From the NCBI RefSeq assembly GCF_012396125.1, contig NZ_JAAXOX010000003.1, positions 186,001 to 250,000 of the forward strand: DNA of 64,000 nt. The letters run 5' to 3'. The stretch's first letter is position 1; each line of letters starts with the position of its first letter. Shown here piece after piece: positions 53,038 through 62,537 of the stretch. The notes under the pieces are model-generated. The model saw only the letters and a program-made list of their open reading frames with translations, had not been told where the DNA came from and did no database searches. Source of the stretch: Cellulomonas denverensis (GTDB lineage Bacteria > Actinomycetota > Actinomycetes > Actinomycetales > Cellulomonadaceae). The translations under genes and the position numbers were made by a program.

Positions 53038-54341
53038 CCGACTGGCTGCTGATCGGCTTCGGCGTGCTGCTGACCGCCGGGACCGCCCTGTTCGTCGCCA
53101 GTGAGTTCTCCCTGGTCACGCTCGATCCCGGGGTGGTCGCCAAGAACACCCGGCCGGACGACCGGCGCGGCACCACCGTGCTCAAGGCGCTGCGCCGGCT
53201 GTCGACCGAACTGTCCGGCGCCCAGGTCGGCATCACGCTGACCACGGTGCTGCTCGGCTACACCACCCAGCCCGCGGTGAACCGGCTGCTGGGCGGTGCG
53301 CTGACCGGCACGCTCGGGCGCGCCGCCGGGGTGGCGATCGCCGGGGTGGTGACCGTGATCCTGGTGAACGGCTTCTCGATGCTGTTCGGCGAGTTGGTGC
53401 CGAAGAACTTCGCGATCAGCCGCCCGCTGGGCACCGCACGGTTCGTCGCCCCGCTGCAGCACGGTTTCACCACCGCCCTGCGGCCGCTGATCGGCCTGTT
53501 CAACTCCTCGGCGAACGCGATCCTGCGCCGGTTCGGCGTCGAGCCGCGCGAGGAACTGTCCGGCGCGCGCTCGCCGCAGGAACTGGCGGCGCTGGTGAAG
53601 CGCTCGGCACAGGTCGGGACGCTGGACGAGTCCACCGCGACCCTGCTGACCAACTCGATCGAGTTCTCCGAGCTGTCCGCGGTGGACGTGATGACCGACC
53701 GGCAGCGGATGGTCACCGTCGACCGCGAGGACCCGGCCACCGAGGTGATCCGGCTGGCCCGGGAGACCGGGCATTCCCGGTTCCCGGTGCTGGGCGAGGA
53801 CTCCGACGACATCGTCGGGCTGGTGCACCTGCGCCGGGCGATCGCCGTGCCCTACGAGCGGCGCGGCGAGGTCCCGGCGGCGGCGCTGATGGTCGAGGCC
53901 CCGCGGGTGCCCGAGACCGTGCACCTGGGTCCGCTGCTGGTCGAACTGCGCGAGCAGGGCCTGCAGATGGCCGTGGTGGTCGACGAGTACGGCGGCACCT
54001 CCGGCGTGGTCACCCTGGAGGACGTGGTGGAGGAACTGGTCGGCGACGTCGCGGATGAACACGACCGCCGCCGCACCGCCGCTTCCCGCCGGGCCGACGG
54101 CGCCTGGGTGGTCTCCGGGCTGCTCCGGCCGGACGAGCTGACCGAGCAGACCGGTCTGGTGGTCCCGGACGACGCCCGCTACGAGACGCTGGGCGGTCTG
54201 GTGATGGCCGAACTGGGCCGGGTGCCGGAGGTCGGCGACGAGGTGGTCGCCGGCGACGTGCGGCTGTCGGTGGAGTCGATGCAACGCCGCCGGGTGGACC
54301 GGGTGGTCGTCAGTGCCGTGGCCCGGGAGGAGGACGAGTGA
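53031..54341 (+). CDS. CNNM/CorC (hemolysin C) family protein
   Basis: 436 residues from GTG at 53031. N-terminal CNNM membrane domain (four hydrophobic segments to about residue 135; [43 protein letters not shown]), a CBS pair about residues 205-330 ([43 protein letters not shown]) and the C-terminal CorC_HlyC domain ([16 protein letters not shown] ... [19 protein letters not shown]). Family members export or regulate Mg2+ or Co2+, or protect against ion stress. The second paralogue overlaps its stop. Confidence 0.92.
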   Translation: MLTDWLLIGFGVLLTAGTALFVASEFSLVTLDPGVVAKNTRPDDRRGTTVLKALRRLSTELSGAQVGITLTTVLLGYTTQPAVNRLLGGALTGTLGRAAGVAIAGVVTVILVNGFSMLFGELVPKNFAISRPLGTARFVAPLQHGFTTALRPLIGLFNSSANAILRRFGVEPREELSGARSPQELAALVKRSAQVGTLDESTATLLTNSIEFSELSAVDVMTDRQRMVTVDREDPATEVIRLARETGHSRFPVLGEDSDDIVGLVHLRRAIAVPYERRGEVPAAALMVEAPRVPETVHLGPLLVELREQGLQMAVVVDEYGGTSGVVTLEDVVEELVGDVADEHDRRRTAASRRADGAWVVSGLLRPDELTEQTGLVVPDDARYETLGGLVMAELGRVPEVGDEVVAGDVRLSVESMQRRRVDRVVVSAVAREEDE

Positions 54342-55408
54342 ACCCGACCCTGGCCCTGGTGCTGGCCGTCCTGCTGCTGGCCGGCAATGCCTTCTTCGTG
54401 GCCGCGGAGTTCGCGATCATCTCCGCCCGCCGCTCCGCGATGGAACCGCTGGCCGCCGCCGGCGACCGCCGGGCCCAGACCGTGCTGTGGGCGATGGAGC
54501 ACGTCTCGCTGATGCTGGCCTGCGCCCAGCTCGGCGTGACGATCTGCTCCACCACCCTGGGTGTGGTGGCCGAGCCGGCCATCGCGCACCTGATCGAGGC
54601 GCCGCTGCACGCCCTGGGCGTCAGCAGCGACCTCACCCACCCGATCGGCTTCGTGGTGGCGCTGCTGCTGGTGGTCTACCTGCACGTGGTCCTGGGCGAG
54701 ATGGTGCCGAAGAACCTGTCGGTGTCCGGCCCGGACCGTGCGGTGCTGATCTTCGGCCCGCCGCTGGTCTGGCTCGGCCGGGTGGTCAAGCCGATCATCA
54801 CCGCGCTGAACTGGCTGGCCAACCACGTGCTGCGCCTGTTCCGGGTGGACCCCCGCGACGAGGTGGCCTCCGCCTTCACCGCGCAGGAGGTGCAGTCCAT
54901 CGTCGAGCAGTCCCAGGCCGAGGGGCTGCTGGAGGACGAGCAGGGGCTGCTGTCCGGCGCCCTGGAGTTCTCCGACCGCACCGCCGCCGAGGTGATGGTG
55001 CCCCGTGACCAGCTGGTCACCGTGCCACAGGACGTCACTCCGGAGGAGGTCGAGCGGCTGGTCGCCAAGACCGGCTACAGCCGGTTCCCGGTGCTGGACC
55101 GCGCCGGCGACCCCACCGGGTACCTGCACGTGAAGGATGTGCTGTACGCCGACGGCGAGTCGCGGCGGCTGCCGGTGCCCACCTGGCGGGTCCGGACCAC
55201 CGCGGTGGTCGCCCCCGGGGACGAGGTGGAGGAGGCGCTGGCCGCGATGCAGCGCTCCGGGGTGCACGTGGCCCGGGTGGTGCAGACGGGTGAATCAGGT
55301 CACAGCAGCGTCATCGGTGCCGTCTTCCTGGAGGACATCCTGGAAGAGCTGGTCGGCGAGGTGCGGGACGCGATGCAGCGGGGTCATCTCCGGGTCCCGC
55401 CGCGCTGA
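54338..55408 (+). CDS. CNNM family protein without CorC domain
   Basis: 356 residues from GTG at 54338, overlapping the previous stop by four bases. Same layout as the first gene (FFVAAEFAIISARRSAMEPLA, LACAQLGVTICSTTLGVVAEP, LGEMVPKNLSVSGP) and a CBS pair (VMVPRDQLVTVPQDVTPEEV, VIGAVFLEDILEELVGEVRDAM), but it ends directly after the CBS domains. The lack of the CorC domain suggests that the two products act as a heteromer. Paired CNNM genes like these are common in actinobacteria. Confidence 0.92.
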   Translation: MNPTLALVLAVLLLAGNAFFVAAEFAIISARRSAMEPLAAAGDRRAQTVLWAMEHVSLMLACAQLGVTICSTTLGVVAEPAIAHLIEAPLHALGVSSDLTHPIGFVVALLLVVYLHVVLGEMVPKNLSVSGPDRAVLIFGPPLVWLGRVVKPIITALNWLANHVLRLFRVDPRDEVASAFTAQEVQSIVEQSQAEGLLEDEQGLLSGALEFSDRTAAEVMVPRDQLVTVPQDVTPEEVERLVAKTGYSRFPVLDRAGDPTGYLHVKDVLYADGESRRLPVPTWRVRTTAVVAPGDEVEEALAAMQRSGVHVARVVQTGESGHSSVIGAVFLEDILEELVGEVRDAMQRGHLRVPPR

Positions 55409-55489
55409 GCGCCCGGCGGGATGGTGGACGGATCAGGCATCTCGGACAACCGATCCTGCCAGGGGTCTTGGAACGGGGCCCCTGGAGCC

Positions 55490-55505
55490 GTTATTGTTCC
55501 GTGAT
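55490..55505 (+). promoter_or_regulatory. Candidate MtrA box upstream of the D,D-carboxypeptidase gene
   Basis: GTTAT-N6-GTGAT, an 11-bp-period direct repeat. Together with its neighbours it resembles the 8195-8210 site (CGTTAyyGTTyCGTGAy in common). Confidence 0.5.
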
Positions 55506-55588
55506 CGTTCCCCCGGAACCCTCCCGCAGGCTTGTCCTGTGTCCGGGCCTCCCGGGGTGCCCCATGTCCGCAGAACATCGGAGGACCC

Positions 55589-56449
55589 GTGGCGTCGCAG
55601 ATCGCGCCCGCCGACACCGCCACCCCGGCGACCCGTCGGCAGCTGCGAGAGGCGGAGCAGGCATCGAGCCGGCGCTCCAGCCGTCGACCCACCGCTCCCG
55701 CCGGTGAGACCACCGTCGCCCGCCAGGGCCACCCCGCCGCCCGCTGGGGTGTCCGCACCGGTGTCCTGGTCACCCTGGCCGCCGTCACCGTGGCCGTCCC
55801 GCTCAGCCAGCAGCAGGACCGCTCGGTGGCCGCCACCGGCGAGTCCACCGCCGACGACGCCGTGCTCCCGAGCACCGTCGAGGCCCTGACCGGCACCCCG
55901 TCGGCCTCCCTGGTCCCGCCCTCGTCCCTGCTGTCCACCGACGCCTCGGTGGTGCGTAGCGAGGTGGCCGCCAGCCGTGGCGCCGACCGGGAGATCCTGC
56001 CCGGCTGCACCGGTGACGTCAGCACCCCGAACGCCGCCAACGGCCAGCTGCCGTCGGCCGACCTGTGCACCCTGTGGGACGGCGGCACCCAGCTGCGCGC
56101 CGACGCCGCCACCGCGCTCGCCGAGCTGAACGCGATGTACGTCGCCCGCTTCGGCTCCGACATGTGCCTGTCCTCCGGCTACCGCACCCTCGCCCAGCAG
56201 AGCGCGGTCAAGGCGTCCCGCGGTTCGCTGGCCGCCGCCACCGGCAAGTCCAACCACGGCTTCGGCCTGGCGGTCGACTTCTGCTCCGGCCTGACCAGCG
56301 GTGTGCAGTGGGAGTGGCTGAACGAGAACGCCGCGACCTTCGGCTGGGAGAACCCGGCCTGGGCCAAGCCCGGCGGCTCCGGCCCGTACGAGCGCTGGCA
56401 CTGGGAGTACACCAAGGTGCAGACCGACGGGTTCTACTACGGGGAGTGA
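55589..56449 (+). CDS. M15 family D-alanyl-D-alanine carboxypeptidase (VanY-type)
   Basis: 286 residues from GTG at 55589 with GGAGGA upstream. An earlier frame start at 55532 lacks support. One membrane anchor near residues 55-75 (GVRTGVLVTLAAVTVAV) after a basic cytoplasmic lead, then a Thr/Ser-rich stalk, then the peptidase: CLSSGYRTLAQQ, KSNHGFGLAVDFCSG (zinc His and Asp of SxHxxGxAxD) and ERWHWEY with the catalytic Glu and third ligand His. It trims peptidoglycan side chains outside the membrane. The upstream direct repeat suggests MtrA control. Confidence 0.92.
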   Translation: MASQIAPADTATPATRRQLREAEQASSRRSSRRPTAPAGETTVARQGHPAARWGVRTGVLVTLAAVTVAVPLSQQQDRSVAATGESTADDAVLPSTVEALTGTPSASLVPPSSLLSTDASVVRSEVAASRGADREILPGCTGDVSTPNAANGQLPSADLCTLWDGGTQLRADAATALAELNAMYVARFGSDMCLSSGYRTLAQQSAVKASRGSLAAATGKSNHGFGLAVDFCSGLTSGVQWEWLNENAATFGWENPAWAKPGGSGPYERWHWEYTKVQTDGFYYGE

Positions 56450-56618
56450 CCCCCGCCGCTGAGCGCGTCAGCACTCAGCGCCCGCCCGCACGGCCACCAC
56501 CGGGCCCGCCCACCACCTCGTTGTGGCGGCCGACCACGCAATCTTCGCGGTAGCTCTCCGCTGCCCGACGACCCTTCCCTAGCGTGCCGATCGTTCGCAG
56601 AGCGCGTCGGCAGGGGAT
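56450..56618. other. Intergenic region before the lipoprotein-lipase pair
   Basis: 169 bases. A small hairpin CTGAGCGCGTCAGCACTCAG follows the carboxypeptidase gene. TAGCGT at 56580-56585 is a -10 candidate about 40 bases upstream of the lipoprotein start. Otherwise unremarkable. Confidence 0.4.
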
Positions 56619-56624
56619 GTGGTC

Positions 56625-57611
56625 ATGGGACGGAATCGCCGGGAACGGTTCAGACGGCTGAGCTGCGCCATCGCACTCCTGGTTCTCCTGGGGGGATGTG
56701 GGCTGATGGATCAGGTGTCGGCGTCGAGCACGCCCGAGCCGCCGGAGCTGGTGACGGCGGAGGAGAAGGATCGCCTGGGTTATGAGGCACCCGAGTGGTG
56801 GCTCAACACGGAGTTGCAGCGCAAGGCGCTCGCGAACCGGGAGCAGATCTACTCGGTGGTGCAGCCCTATCTGGAGCGGACGTTCGGCCGGCCGGTGGAG
56901 ATGGGCACTGTCGGTGCCCCGTACCCGTACGACGCGATCAAGGTGAGTTTCCGGACGACGACGGAACCGATCGTGGCCGACTCGGTGTTCGTCACCGTTG
57001 GGCCGGATGCGCGGGTACACAGCGAGGCCGACATCGAGACGTACTCCGAGGAGCAGGTCCGCTCGCGCACGGCGTCCGGGCTGTTCCGGATGGCATACCG
57101 GGCCGAGATCGACCAGGTCGGGGCGTGGCTGGCGGAGCAGTATCCGCAGTTCGGGGTGGACCTCCCCGCGAGGGACATGTGGCTGGGTGGCACGGGGAGC
57201 GGCACTCACGCCGGGATCCGGTACGACACCGGGGATCATGAGACGAAACCGGCACGGGACGCCATCGAGCAGCGGCTGTACGAGGCGTATCTGGCCAACC
57301 CTGCCGGCAGCGACGCGGAATGGCGGGCGATCGTCGATGGGGCCGACCCCGGACTGACCCTGGCGATCGGGATCCAGTTGATCGCGAAGGACCCCGACTA
57401 CGAGTTCGAGGTCGGCCAGGTGCGCGAGATCGTCGACCACATCCACCACGCCCTGCCGATCCAGGGGTTCACCTGGTGGAGCATCGGGGTGGGGTCGAAC
57501 CTGATGACCCGAGACGGTGGCGACTTTCACCACTACGTGAGCATCCGCTGGGGCACGGGGATCAATGGTGTCTTCGTCCAGGAGACCGTGGATGGGGGGA
57601 CGGTCCGGTGA
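56625..57611 (+). CDS. Lipoprotein of unknown family, partner of lipase-like gene
   Basis: 328 residues from ATG at 56625 (AGGGGA eight bases upstream). GTG at 56619 adds two residues. Signal peptide RRLSCAIALLVLLGGCG with lipobox LGGC (Cys near residue 25), then an acidic, Glu-rich soluble domain of mixed strands and helices, with ITWTPYPYDAIK-like (APYPYDAIKVSF), GTGSGTHAGIRYDTGDHE and FTWWSIGVGSNLMTRDGG segments. No recognised family. Codon use is visibly less GC-saturated at third positions than in flanking genes, suggesting recent acquisition. The lipase-like gene starts inside its stop (GTGA). A secreted-lipase immunity protein or cofactor is the working guess. Confidence 0.75.
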   Translation: MGRNRRERFRRLSCAIALLVLLGGCGLMDQVSASSTPEPPELVTAEEKDRLGYEAPEWWLNTELQRKALANREQIYSVVQPYLERTFGRPVEMGTVGAPYPYDAIKVSFRTTTEPIVADSVFVTVGPDARVHSEADIETYSEEQVRSRTASGLFRMAYRAEIDQVGAWLAEQYPQFGVDLPARDMWLGGTGSGTHAGIRYDTGDHETKPARDAIEQRLYEAYLANPAGSDAEWRAIVDGADPGLTLAIGIQLIAKDPDYEFEVGQVREIVDHIHHALPIQGFTWWSIGVGSNLMTRDGGDFHHYVSIRWGTGINGVFVQETVDGGTVR

Positions 57612-59593
57612 GCGGGGGGCCGACGAGTCACGCGGACCTGATGGACATGTCCAGCCGAGCCGCCTACGACCCGGACCTGTACAAGCGCCCCGACGAGGAA
57701 GAGACCCTCACCGTCACAATCAATGGCCGGGACTTCACGGTGGTGGAGTTCACGGTCGACCCGGCGACCGGTCTGGACGCGCTGGTGCTGCAGAACCCGG
57801 ACACCCGGGAGATCACGGTGGCGTTCCAGGGCACGAACGGCAGCACGGATGTGGCGACCGACGGCATGCTGGTGACCGCGGTGACCCCCTCGCAGTACGC
57901 GGCGGCGGTGGCGTACGTCGCCGACGTCGCCGGGCGGCACGGCCGGGTGGACTCGGTGTGCGGCAACTCCCTCGGTGGTGGGCTGGCCGCCTATGTCGCA
58001 CTGCTGGACCCGTCGATCCAGGCGGTGACGGTGAACCCGGCGCCGGTGCCCGCGCATGTGTCCGGTCTCAAGGCCCGCAACATCACGAACTACATCTCCA
58101 CGCTCGATCCGCTGTACCGGGCGCTGAGTGCCGGGCGGTTGACGGACCGGATCGCGGGCCGGATCGAGTGGTTCGAGGGCGGCAGCGCGCAGCTGCGGTT
58201 CGCCGTCGAGCACCACATCGGCAGCGACCGGGAGGCCTCGCCGTACAACGCGAGCATGGCGGTGCCGTTCTCCCTGTTCCACCAGGACCTGGTGGTCGGT
58301 GCCGGTGGCTTCGGTGGGCGGATCCGGGTGACCGGCGACGCCCTGGTCCTGATGGCCCGCGGGCTGGGCGCCCAGCGCGAGAACCTGCTCGAGGTGTCCC
58401 GGTCCGAGCTCGATCGCGCCGGGGAGCGGCTGGCGTCCTACCGCGCGCAGATCCCGGTCCGGGAGGAGAAGTGCCGCCGGCAGTTCCAGGAACAGGCCGT
58501 CGAGTGGTACGCCCCGGTCCGGGAACTGATCGGACGGCTCGCCGCCGGGGTCGAGGAGTCGGTGCGCCGGGCCTGGCTTCGGCTGCCGGTCCCGCCGGTG
58601 GCCCGCCCGGTGTGCGGCTGGCTGTTGGCGGAGGTGGGTGACCAGATCACGCGGCTGGTCGCGCAGGTGCAGCAGGCGGGGGACGTGAGCGTCGAGGCGG
58701 CGGCGGACTGGGCGTGGCAACGCGACCGGGATCTGTTCCGGCTGGGATCCCAGGAGATCACCGACGGGCTGGTGGTCGAACTCGGGCAGTTCGAGCGCGG
58801 GCGGGCCCTGGCCGACCGCAAGTGGGTGACCTTCCAGAAGATGACCCTGTCCGCACACGCGGCGCTCACCGCGGCCGACGCCCAGGTGGCCGCCGACATC
58901 GCCGCCGGCCGGGCACCCTCGGCCCCGGTTCCGCTGCGGGCGGCGCCCTCCTGGCCGGCCGGTGCGGTCTCCCGGATCGAGGAGTCGGTGGCCAAACGCG
59001 GCCTGCAACAGATCGTCGACCGGCGCCAAGAGATCGCCGGGGATCTGGTCGGCACCCTCGGCACCGGGCTGGCCACCGGCCTGATGCTCGCCCTGGAAGC
59101 GGCCCTGACCCAGTCCCTGCTGGCGATCATCGCCCTGGAGAACGCCTGCACCCAGGTCACCGTCGCCCTGAACGTCGCCTCCTACAGCCCCGCGCTGCTG
59201 GTCGGCGCCGCGGTCACGGGCAACGGGGACGACCTGGCCGAGTTCCGCCGCGCGTTCAACCGGACCGCCGGCGACATCCTGGGCGAACTCGGCGATGCCC
59301 GCAGCCGGATCTGGCAGGTCCAGGACGTCCTGGCCCAGCTCCCGGTCCTGGTGCGCGCGTTCGCGGACTACCTGGAGGCGTCCTTGTTCGCCGACACCGA
59401 GATCGAGTCCGCGTACCACGCCCTGCTCAAGGTCCGCTCGCTCACCGACCGCTCGGAACTGTCCTTCGCCGAGGTCGGTCACCAGCTCGGCGACCACCAG
59501 GCCGAGCTGATCGACGCCCTCGCCGATCGCGCCGGCGACCTGCGCACCGACCTGGCCACCATGAGCGCGAACGTCACCGAGATGGTGACCTGA
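57608..59593 (+). CDS. Lipase-like protein with long helical C-terminus
   Basis: 661 residues from GTG at 57608 (GGGGGGAC upstream). Residues about 1-240 resemble class 3/DUF2974-type lipases: [21 protein letters not shown] (oxyanion strand), nucleophile elbow [12 protein letters not shown] with Ser121, then NPAPVP and [15 protein letters not shown], which probably gives the acid, and a histidine around 203-225 (EHHIG or LFHQD). Residues 250-660 are almost wholly helical, with few glycines and one hydrophobic stretch near 480-535. No signal peptide, so if it is exported, a type VII-like route is needed. Resembles reverse-arranged secreted lipase toxins (lipase first, LXG-like tail last). Cytosolic lipase remains an alternative. 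Confidence 0.75.
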   Translation: MSGGPTSHADLMDMSSRAAYDPDLYKRPDEEETLTVTINGRDFTVVEFTVDPATGLDALVLQNPDTREITVAFQGTNGSTDVATDGMLVTAVTPSQYAAAVAYVADVAGRHGRVDSVCGNSLGGGLAAYVALLDPSIQAVTVNPAPVPAHVSGLKARNITNYISTLDPLYRALSAGRLTDRIAGRIEWFEGGSAQLRFAVEHHIGSDREASPYNASMAVPFSLFHQDLVVGAGGFGGRIRVTGDALVLMARGLGAQRENLLEVSRSELDRAGERLASYRAQIPVREEKCRRQFQEQAVEWYAPVRELIGRLAAGVEESVRRAWLRLPVPPVARPVCGWLLAEVGDQITRLVAQVQQAGDVSVEAAADWAWQRDRDLFRLGSQEITDGLVVELGQFERGRALADRKWVTFQKMTLSAHAALTAADAQVAADIAAGRAPSAPVPLRAAPSWPAGAVSRIEESVAKRGLQQIVDRRQEIAGDLVGTLGTGLATGLMLALEAALTQSLLAIIALENACTQVTVALNVASYSPALLVGAAVTGNGDDLAEFRRAFNRTAGDILGELGDARSRIWQVQDVLAQLPVLVRAFADYLEASLFADTEIESAYHALLKVRSLTDRSELSFAEVGHQLGDHQAELIDALADRAGDLRTDLATMSANVTEMVT

Positions 59594-59597
59594 CGAC

Positions 59598-60509
59598 TCA
59601 GACCAGCGTCATCCCCCAGGTGACCGTGTGCGCGGCGCCGGGCTCGATCCGGATCAGCCGCTCGCCGGTGCGGAACGCGTCGGCGATGCAGCTCATCGGC
59701 TCGGCGGCCACCCCCCGGCGGTTGATCGCCGGGATGCCGTTGCCGGTGCAGACCTGCCAGGTGTCCATCGACCCGTCCATCCACACCGCGGCGCCGTGGC
59801 CGTCCGGGGAGCCGAGCACGATCCAGGCCAGCCCGTCGGCGTCCCGGTTGACGTCCAGGAACGCGTCGTCCAGGGCGACCCCGGCCAGCGGCTGCGGCGT
59901 GCGCCGGTCGTCGGCCCCGGTCAGGGGTGCGGTGCCGGTGGGCAGCAGCCGGTCGTCGACGGTCACGATGGTGGCGGCGTCGACCCGCAGGGTGCAGTCG
60001 TCGACGGTGGCGTCGCCGGGGGACAGCCAGGGGTGGAAGCCGACACCGTAGGGCGCGGGCCGGTCGCCGAGGTTGGTGGCGGCGACCCGCAGGGTGAGGC
60101 CCCGGTCGGCGGTCAGGGTGTACTCCGCCTCCAGCCGCAGCGGGAACGGGTAGCCCTGCGTGGGCACCAGGTCGTGCCGCAGGGTGACCGCCGCCTCGCC
60201 GGTCTGCACCGCGGTCCAGCGCACCTGGGCGACCAGGCCGTGCAGGGCGTTGCCCCGGTCGGGTTCGGTGAGCGCCACCTGGTGCTCGACGCCGAGCCAG
60301 GTGTACTGCCCGTCGGCCAGCCGGTTGGGCCAGGGGGCGAGCACCGCGCCGGAGAAGGCGGGGGCGATCGACTCGGGGGCGAAGGGCAGCACCACGTCGC
60401 GGCCGCCGACGGCGTACTCGCGGACGCTGGCGCCGACCTCGGCGATGACGGCCCGCTGGTCGCCCAGCACCAGGGTGTACTGCTGTCCGGAGGGGAAGGG
60501 GATGTTCAC
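59598..60509 (-). CDS. Aldose 1-epimerase family protein
   Basis: 303 residues from GTG at 60509 ([14 protein letters not shown]). A -10-like TACCGT ends six bases upstream, so the start is probably leaderless. Galactose mutarotase-like beta-supersandwich: [36 protein letters not shown] (arginine of the site), [10 protein letters not shown] (catalytic His), [14 protein letters not shown] (second His) and a late Glu in [12 protein letters not shown]. It interconverts anomers of a hexose. Convergent with the lipase-like gene, four bases apart, and divergent from prfB. Confidence 0.9.
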   Translation of the reverse strand: MNIPFPSGQQYTLVLGDQRAVIAEVGASVREYAVGGRDVVLPFAPESIAPAFSGAVLAPWPNRLADGQYTWLGVEHQVALTEPDRGNALHGLVAQVRWTAVQTGEAAVTLRHDLVPTQGYPFPLRLEAEYTLTADRGLTLRVAATNLGDRPAPYGVGFHPWLSPGDATVDDCTLRVDAATIVTVDDRLLPTGTAPLTGADDRRTPQPLAGVALDDAFLDVNRDADGLAWIVLGSPDGHGAAVWMDGSMDTWQVCTGNGIPAINRRGVAAEPMSCIADAFRTGERLIRIEPGAAHTVTWGMTLV

Positions 60510-60549
60510 GCGCACACGGTAGCGGTCACCGGGGCTGGACGAGGGACGG

Positions 60550-60555
60550 TAGCCT
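60550..60555 (+). promoter_or_regulatory. Predicted -10 box of prfB, leaderless
   Basis: TAGCCT ends eight bases before the GTG at 60564. The divergent epimerase gene has a similar box (TACCGT on the minus strand) within the same 54-bp gap. Confidence 0.45.
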
Positions 60556-60563
60556 GGTTCGTC

Positions 60564-61682
60564 GTGGCAGCCACCGACTTTCCCGCCGAGATCCGCGACC
60601 TGCGTTCCACGCTGGGCACGATCCAGGCGGTCTCCGATCCCACCGCCCTCCAGGCCAAGATCGCCCAGCTCACCGAGCAGGCGTCCGCCCCCGACCTCTG
60701 GGACGACCCGGACGCCGCGCAGAAGGTCACCAGTGCCCTGTCGGCCACCCAGGCGGAGCTGGACCGGGTGGACAAGCTGGCCGCCCGGATCGATGACCTG
60801 GAGACCCTGGTCGAGATGGCGACCGAGGACGGTGGCGACGCCGAGACCCTGGCCGAGGCCGAGGCCGAGTTGGAGACGATCCGCAAGGACCTGGGCGAAC
60901 TCGAGGTCCGCACCCTGCTGAACGGGGAGTACGACCAGCGCGAGGCCGTGGTGACCATCCGGGCCGGCGCCGGTGGGGTGGACGCCGCGGACTTCGCCGA
61001 GATGCTGATGCGGATGTACCTGCGCTGGGCGGAGCGGCACGGCTACCCGACGAGTGTGCTGGACACCTCCTACGCGGAGGAGGCCGGCCTGAAGTCCGCC
61101 ACCTTCGAGGTCAAGGCGCCGTACGCCTTCGGGCACCTGTCGGTGGAAGCCGGCACGCACCGGCTGGTCCGGATCTCGCCCTTCGACAACCAGGGCCGCC
61201 GGCAAACCTCCTTCGCCGCGGTCGAGGTCATCCCGCTGATCGAGTCCGGGGACGACAACATCGAGATCCCGGAGAACGAGATCAAGGTGGACGTGTTCCG
61301 TTCCTCGGGTCCGGGTGGGCAGTCGGTGAACACCACCGACTCCGCGGTCCGGATGACCCACATCCCGACCGGGATCGTGGTCTCGATGCAGAACGAGAAG
61401 TCGCAGATCCAGAACCGCGCCGCCGCGCTGCGGGTGCTGCAGTCCCGCCTGCTCCTGGTCCGCAAGGCCGAGGAGGACGCGAAGAAGAAGGAGCTCGCCG
61501 GGGACATCAAGGCGTCCTGGGGCGACCAGATGCGCTCCTATGTGCTGCACCCGTACCAGATGGTCAAGGACCTGCGCACCGAGCACGAGGTCGGCAACAC
61601 CGCCGCGGTCTTCGACGGCGACATCGACGGCTTCATCGAGGCCGGGATCCGCTGGCGCCGGTCGGCGCAGGCCGAGAGCTGA
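60564..61682 (+). CDS. prfB: Peptide chain release factor 2
   Basis: 372 residues from GTG at 60564 ([20 protein letters not shown]), probably leaderless. Codon-recognition tripeptide SPF in [14 protein letters not shown] and the catalytic GGQ at 251-253 ([17 protein letters not shown]) are present. It ends translation at UGA and UAA. The frame is continuous, without the programmed +1 frameshift found in many other bacteria. Followed by ftsEX. Confidence 0.95.
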   Translation: MAATDFPAEIRDLRSTLGTIQAVSDPTALQAKIAQLTEQASAPDLWDDPDAAQKVTSALSATQAELDRVDKLAARIDDLETLVEMATEDGGDAETLAEAEAELETIRKDLGELEVRTLLNGEYDQREAVVTIRAGAGGVDAADFAEMLMRMYLRWAERHGYPTSVLDTSYAEEAGLKSATFEVKAPYAFGHLSVEAGTHRLVRISPFDNQGRRQTSFAAVEVIPLIESGDDNIEIPENEIKVDVFRSSGPGGQSVNTTDSAVRMTHIPTGIVVSMQNEKSQIQNRAAALRVLQSRLLLVRKAEEDAKKKELAGDIKASWGDQMRSYVLHPYQMVKDLRTEHEVGNTAAVFDGDIDGFIEAGIRWRRSAQAES

Positions 61683-61837
61683 CCGACCCGGGACAACTCG
61701 GGCATTCCGGTCCCGGGCGGTCCGCTTCACAGCGAACCGGCGGCGTGTCACGGTCGGGTCACGGCACCGGGCTGCGTACCGTGCCGACAGGCCAGGTATG
61801 ACCACCCTCCGTCCCCGACCGCTGGCCCCCACTGCTT
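61683..61837 (+). promoter_or_regulatory. Promoter region of ftsEX with candidate MtrA box
   Basis: 155 bases. A -10-like TACCGT is at 61777-61782. The direct repeat GTCAC-N6-GTCAC at 61747-61762 lies where the -35 is expected. No coding feature is seen. Confidence 0.5.
61747..61762 (+). promoter_or_regulatory. Candidate MtrA box upstream of ftsE
   Basis: GTCAC-GGTCGG-GTCAC, 11-bp-period direct repeat matching the general layout of the two GTTAy/GTGAy sites at 8195 and 55490. Confidence 0.4.
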
Positions 61838-62527
61838 GTGATCAGATTCGAGAACGTCACGAAGGTCTACGCCCGGGGCGCACGTCCCGCGCTGGACCAG
61901 ATCTCCCTCGAGGTCGAGCGCGGGGAGTTCGTCTTCCTGGTCGGTGCCTCCGGCTCCGGCAAGTCGACCTTCCTGCGCCTGGTGCTGCGGGAGGAACGGC
62001 CCACCGGCGGCAAGGTCTTCGTCGCGGGCAAGGACCTGACCACGCTGTCGAACTGGAAGGTGCCCCAGCTGCGCCGCCAGATCGGCGCGGTGTTCCAGGA
62101 CTTCCGCCTGCTGCACAACAAGACCGTGTTCGAGAACGTGGCCTTCGCGCTGCAGGTGATCGGCAAGCCGCGGCACCACATCCTGTCGACGGTGCCGGAC
62201 GTGCTGGAGATGGTCGGCCTGGCCGGCAAGGAGAAGCGGCGCCCGCACGAGCTCTCCGGTGGTGAGCAGCAGCGGGTGGCGATCGCCCGGGCCTTCGTGA
62301 ACCGCCCGGCGATCCTGCTGGCCGACGAGCCGACCGGGAACCTGGACCCGACCACGTCGCTGGGCATCATGCGGCTGCTGGACCGGATCAACCGGACCGG
62401 CACCACCGTGCTGATGGCCACCCACGACGACGAGATCGTGGACCAGATGCGCAAGCGCGTGATCGAGCTGTCCGGCGGTGAGCTGGTCCGCGACCAGTCC
62501 CGCGGCGTCTACGGCTCGGACCGGTGA
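61838..62527 (+). CDS. ftsE: Cell division ATP-binding protein FtsE
   Basis: 229 residues from GTG at 61838 ([22 protein letters not shown]). Walker [10 protein letters not shown] near 38-46, signature [15 protein letters not shown], Walker [14 protein letters not shown] and H-loop ATHDD are intact. It powers the FtsEX complex that activates peptidoglycan hydrolases at the division septum. ftsX and a coiled-coil hydrolase gene follow, as in mycobacterial ftsEX-ripC arrangements. Confidence 0.95.
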   Translation: MIRFENVTKVYARGARPALDQISLEVERGEFVFLVGASGSGKSTFLRLVLREERPTGGKVFVAGKDLTTLSNWKVPQLRRQIGAVFQDFRLLHNKTVFENVAFALQVIGKPRHHILSTVPDVLEMVGLAGKEKRRPHELSGGEQQRVAIARAFVNRPAILLADEPTGNLDPTTSLGIMRLLDRINRTGTTVLMATHDDEIVDQMRKRVIELSGGELVRDQSRGVYGSDR

Positions 62528-62537
62528 GGGGTCGATC

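Noticed and set aside
55409-55588. Possible c-di-AMP (ydaO-type) riboswitch before the carboxypeptidase gene
   Set aside because: Such riboswitches often precede actinobacterial cell-wall hydrolase genes, but the conserved core sequences and paired helices could not be found here.
60564-61682. Programmed +1 frameshift in prfB
   Set aside because: The frame is continuous from the start to the GGQ and the stop, with no early in-frame UGA.
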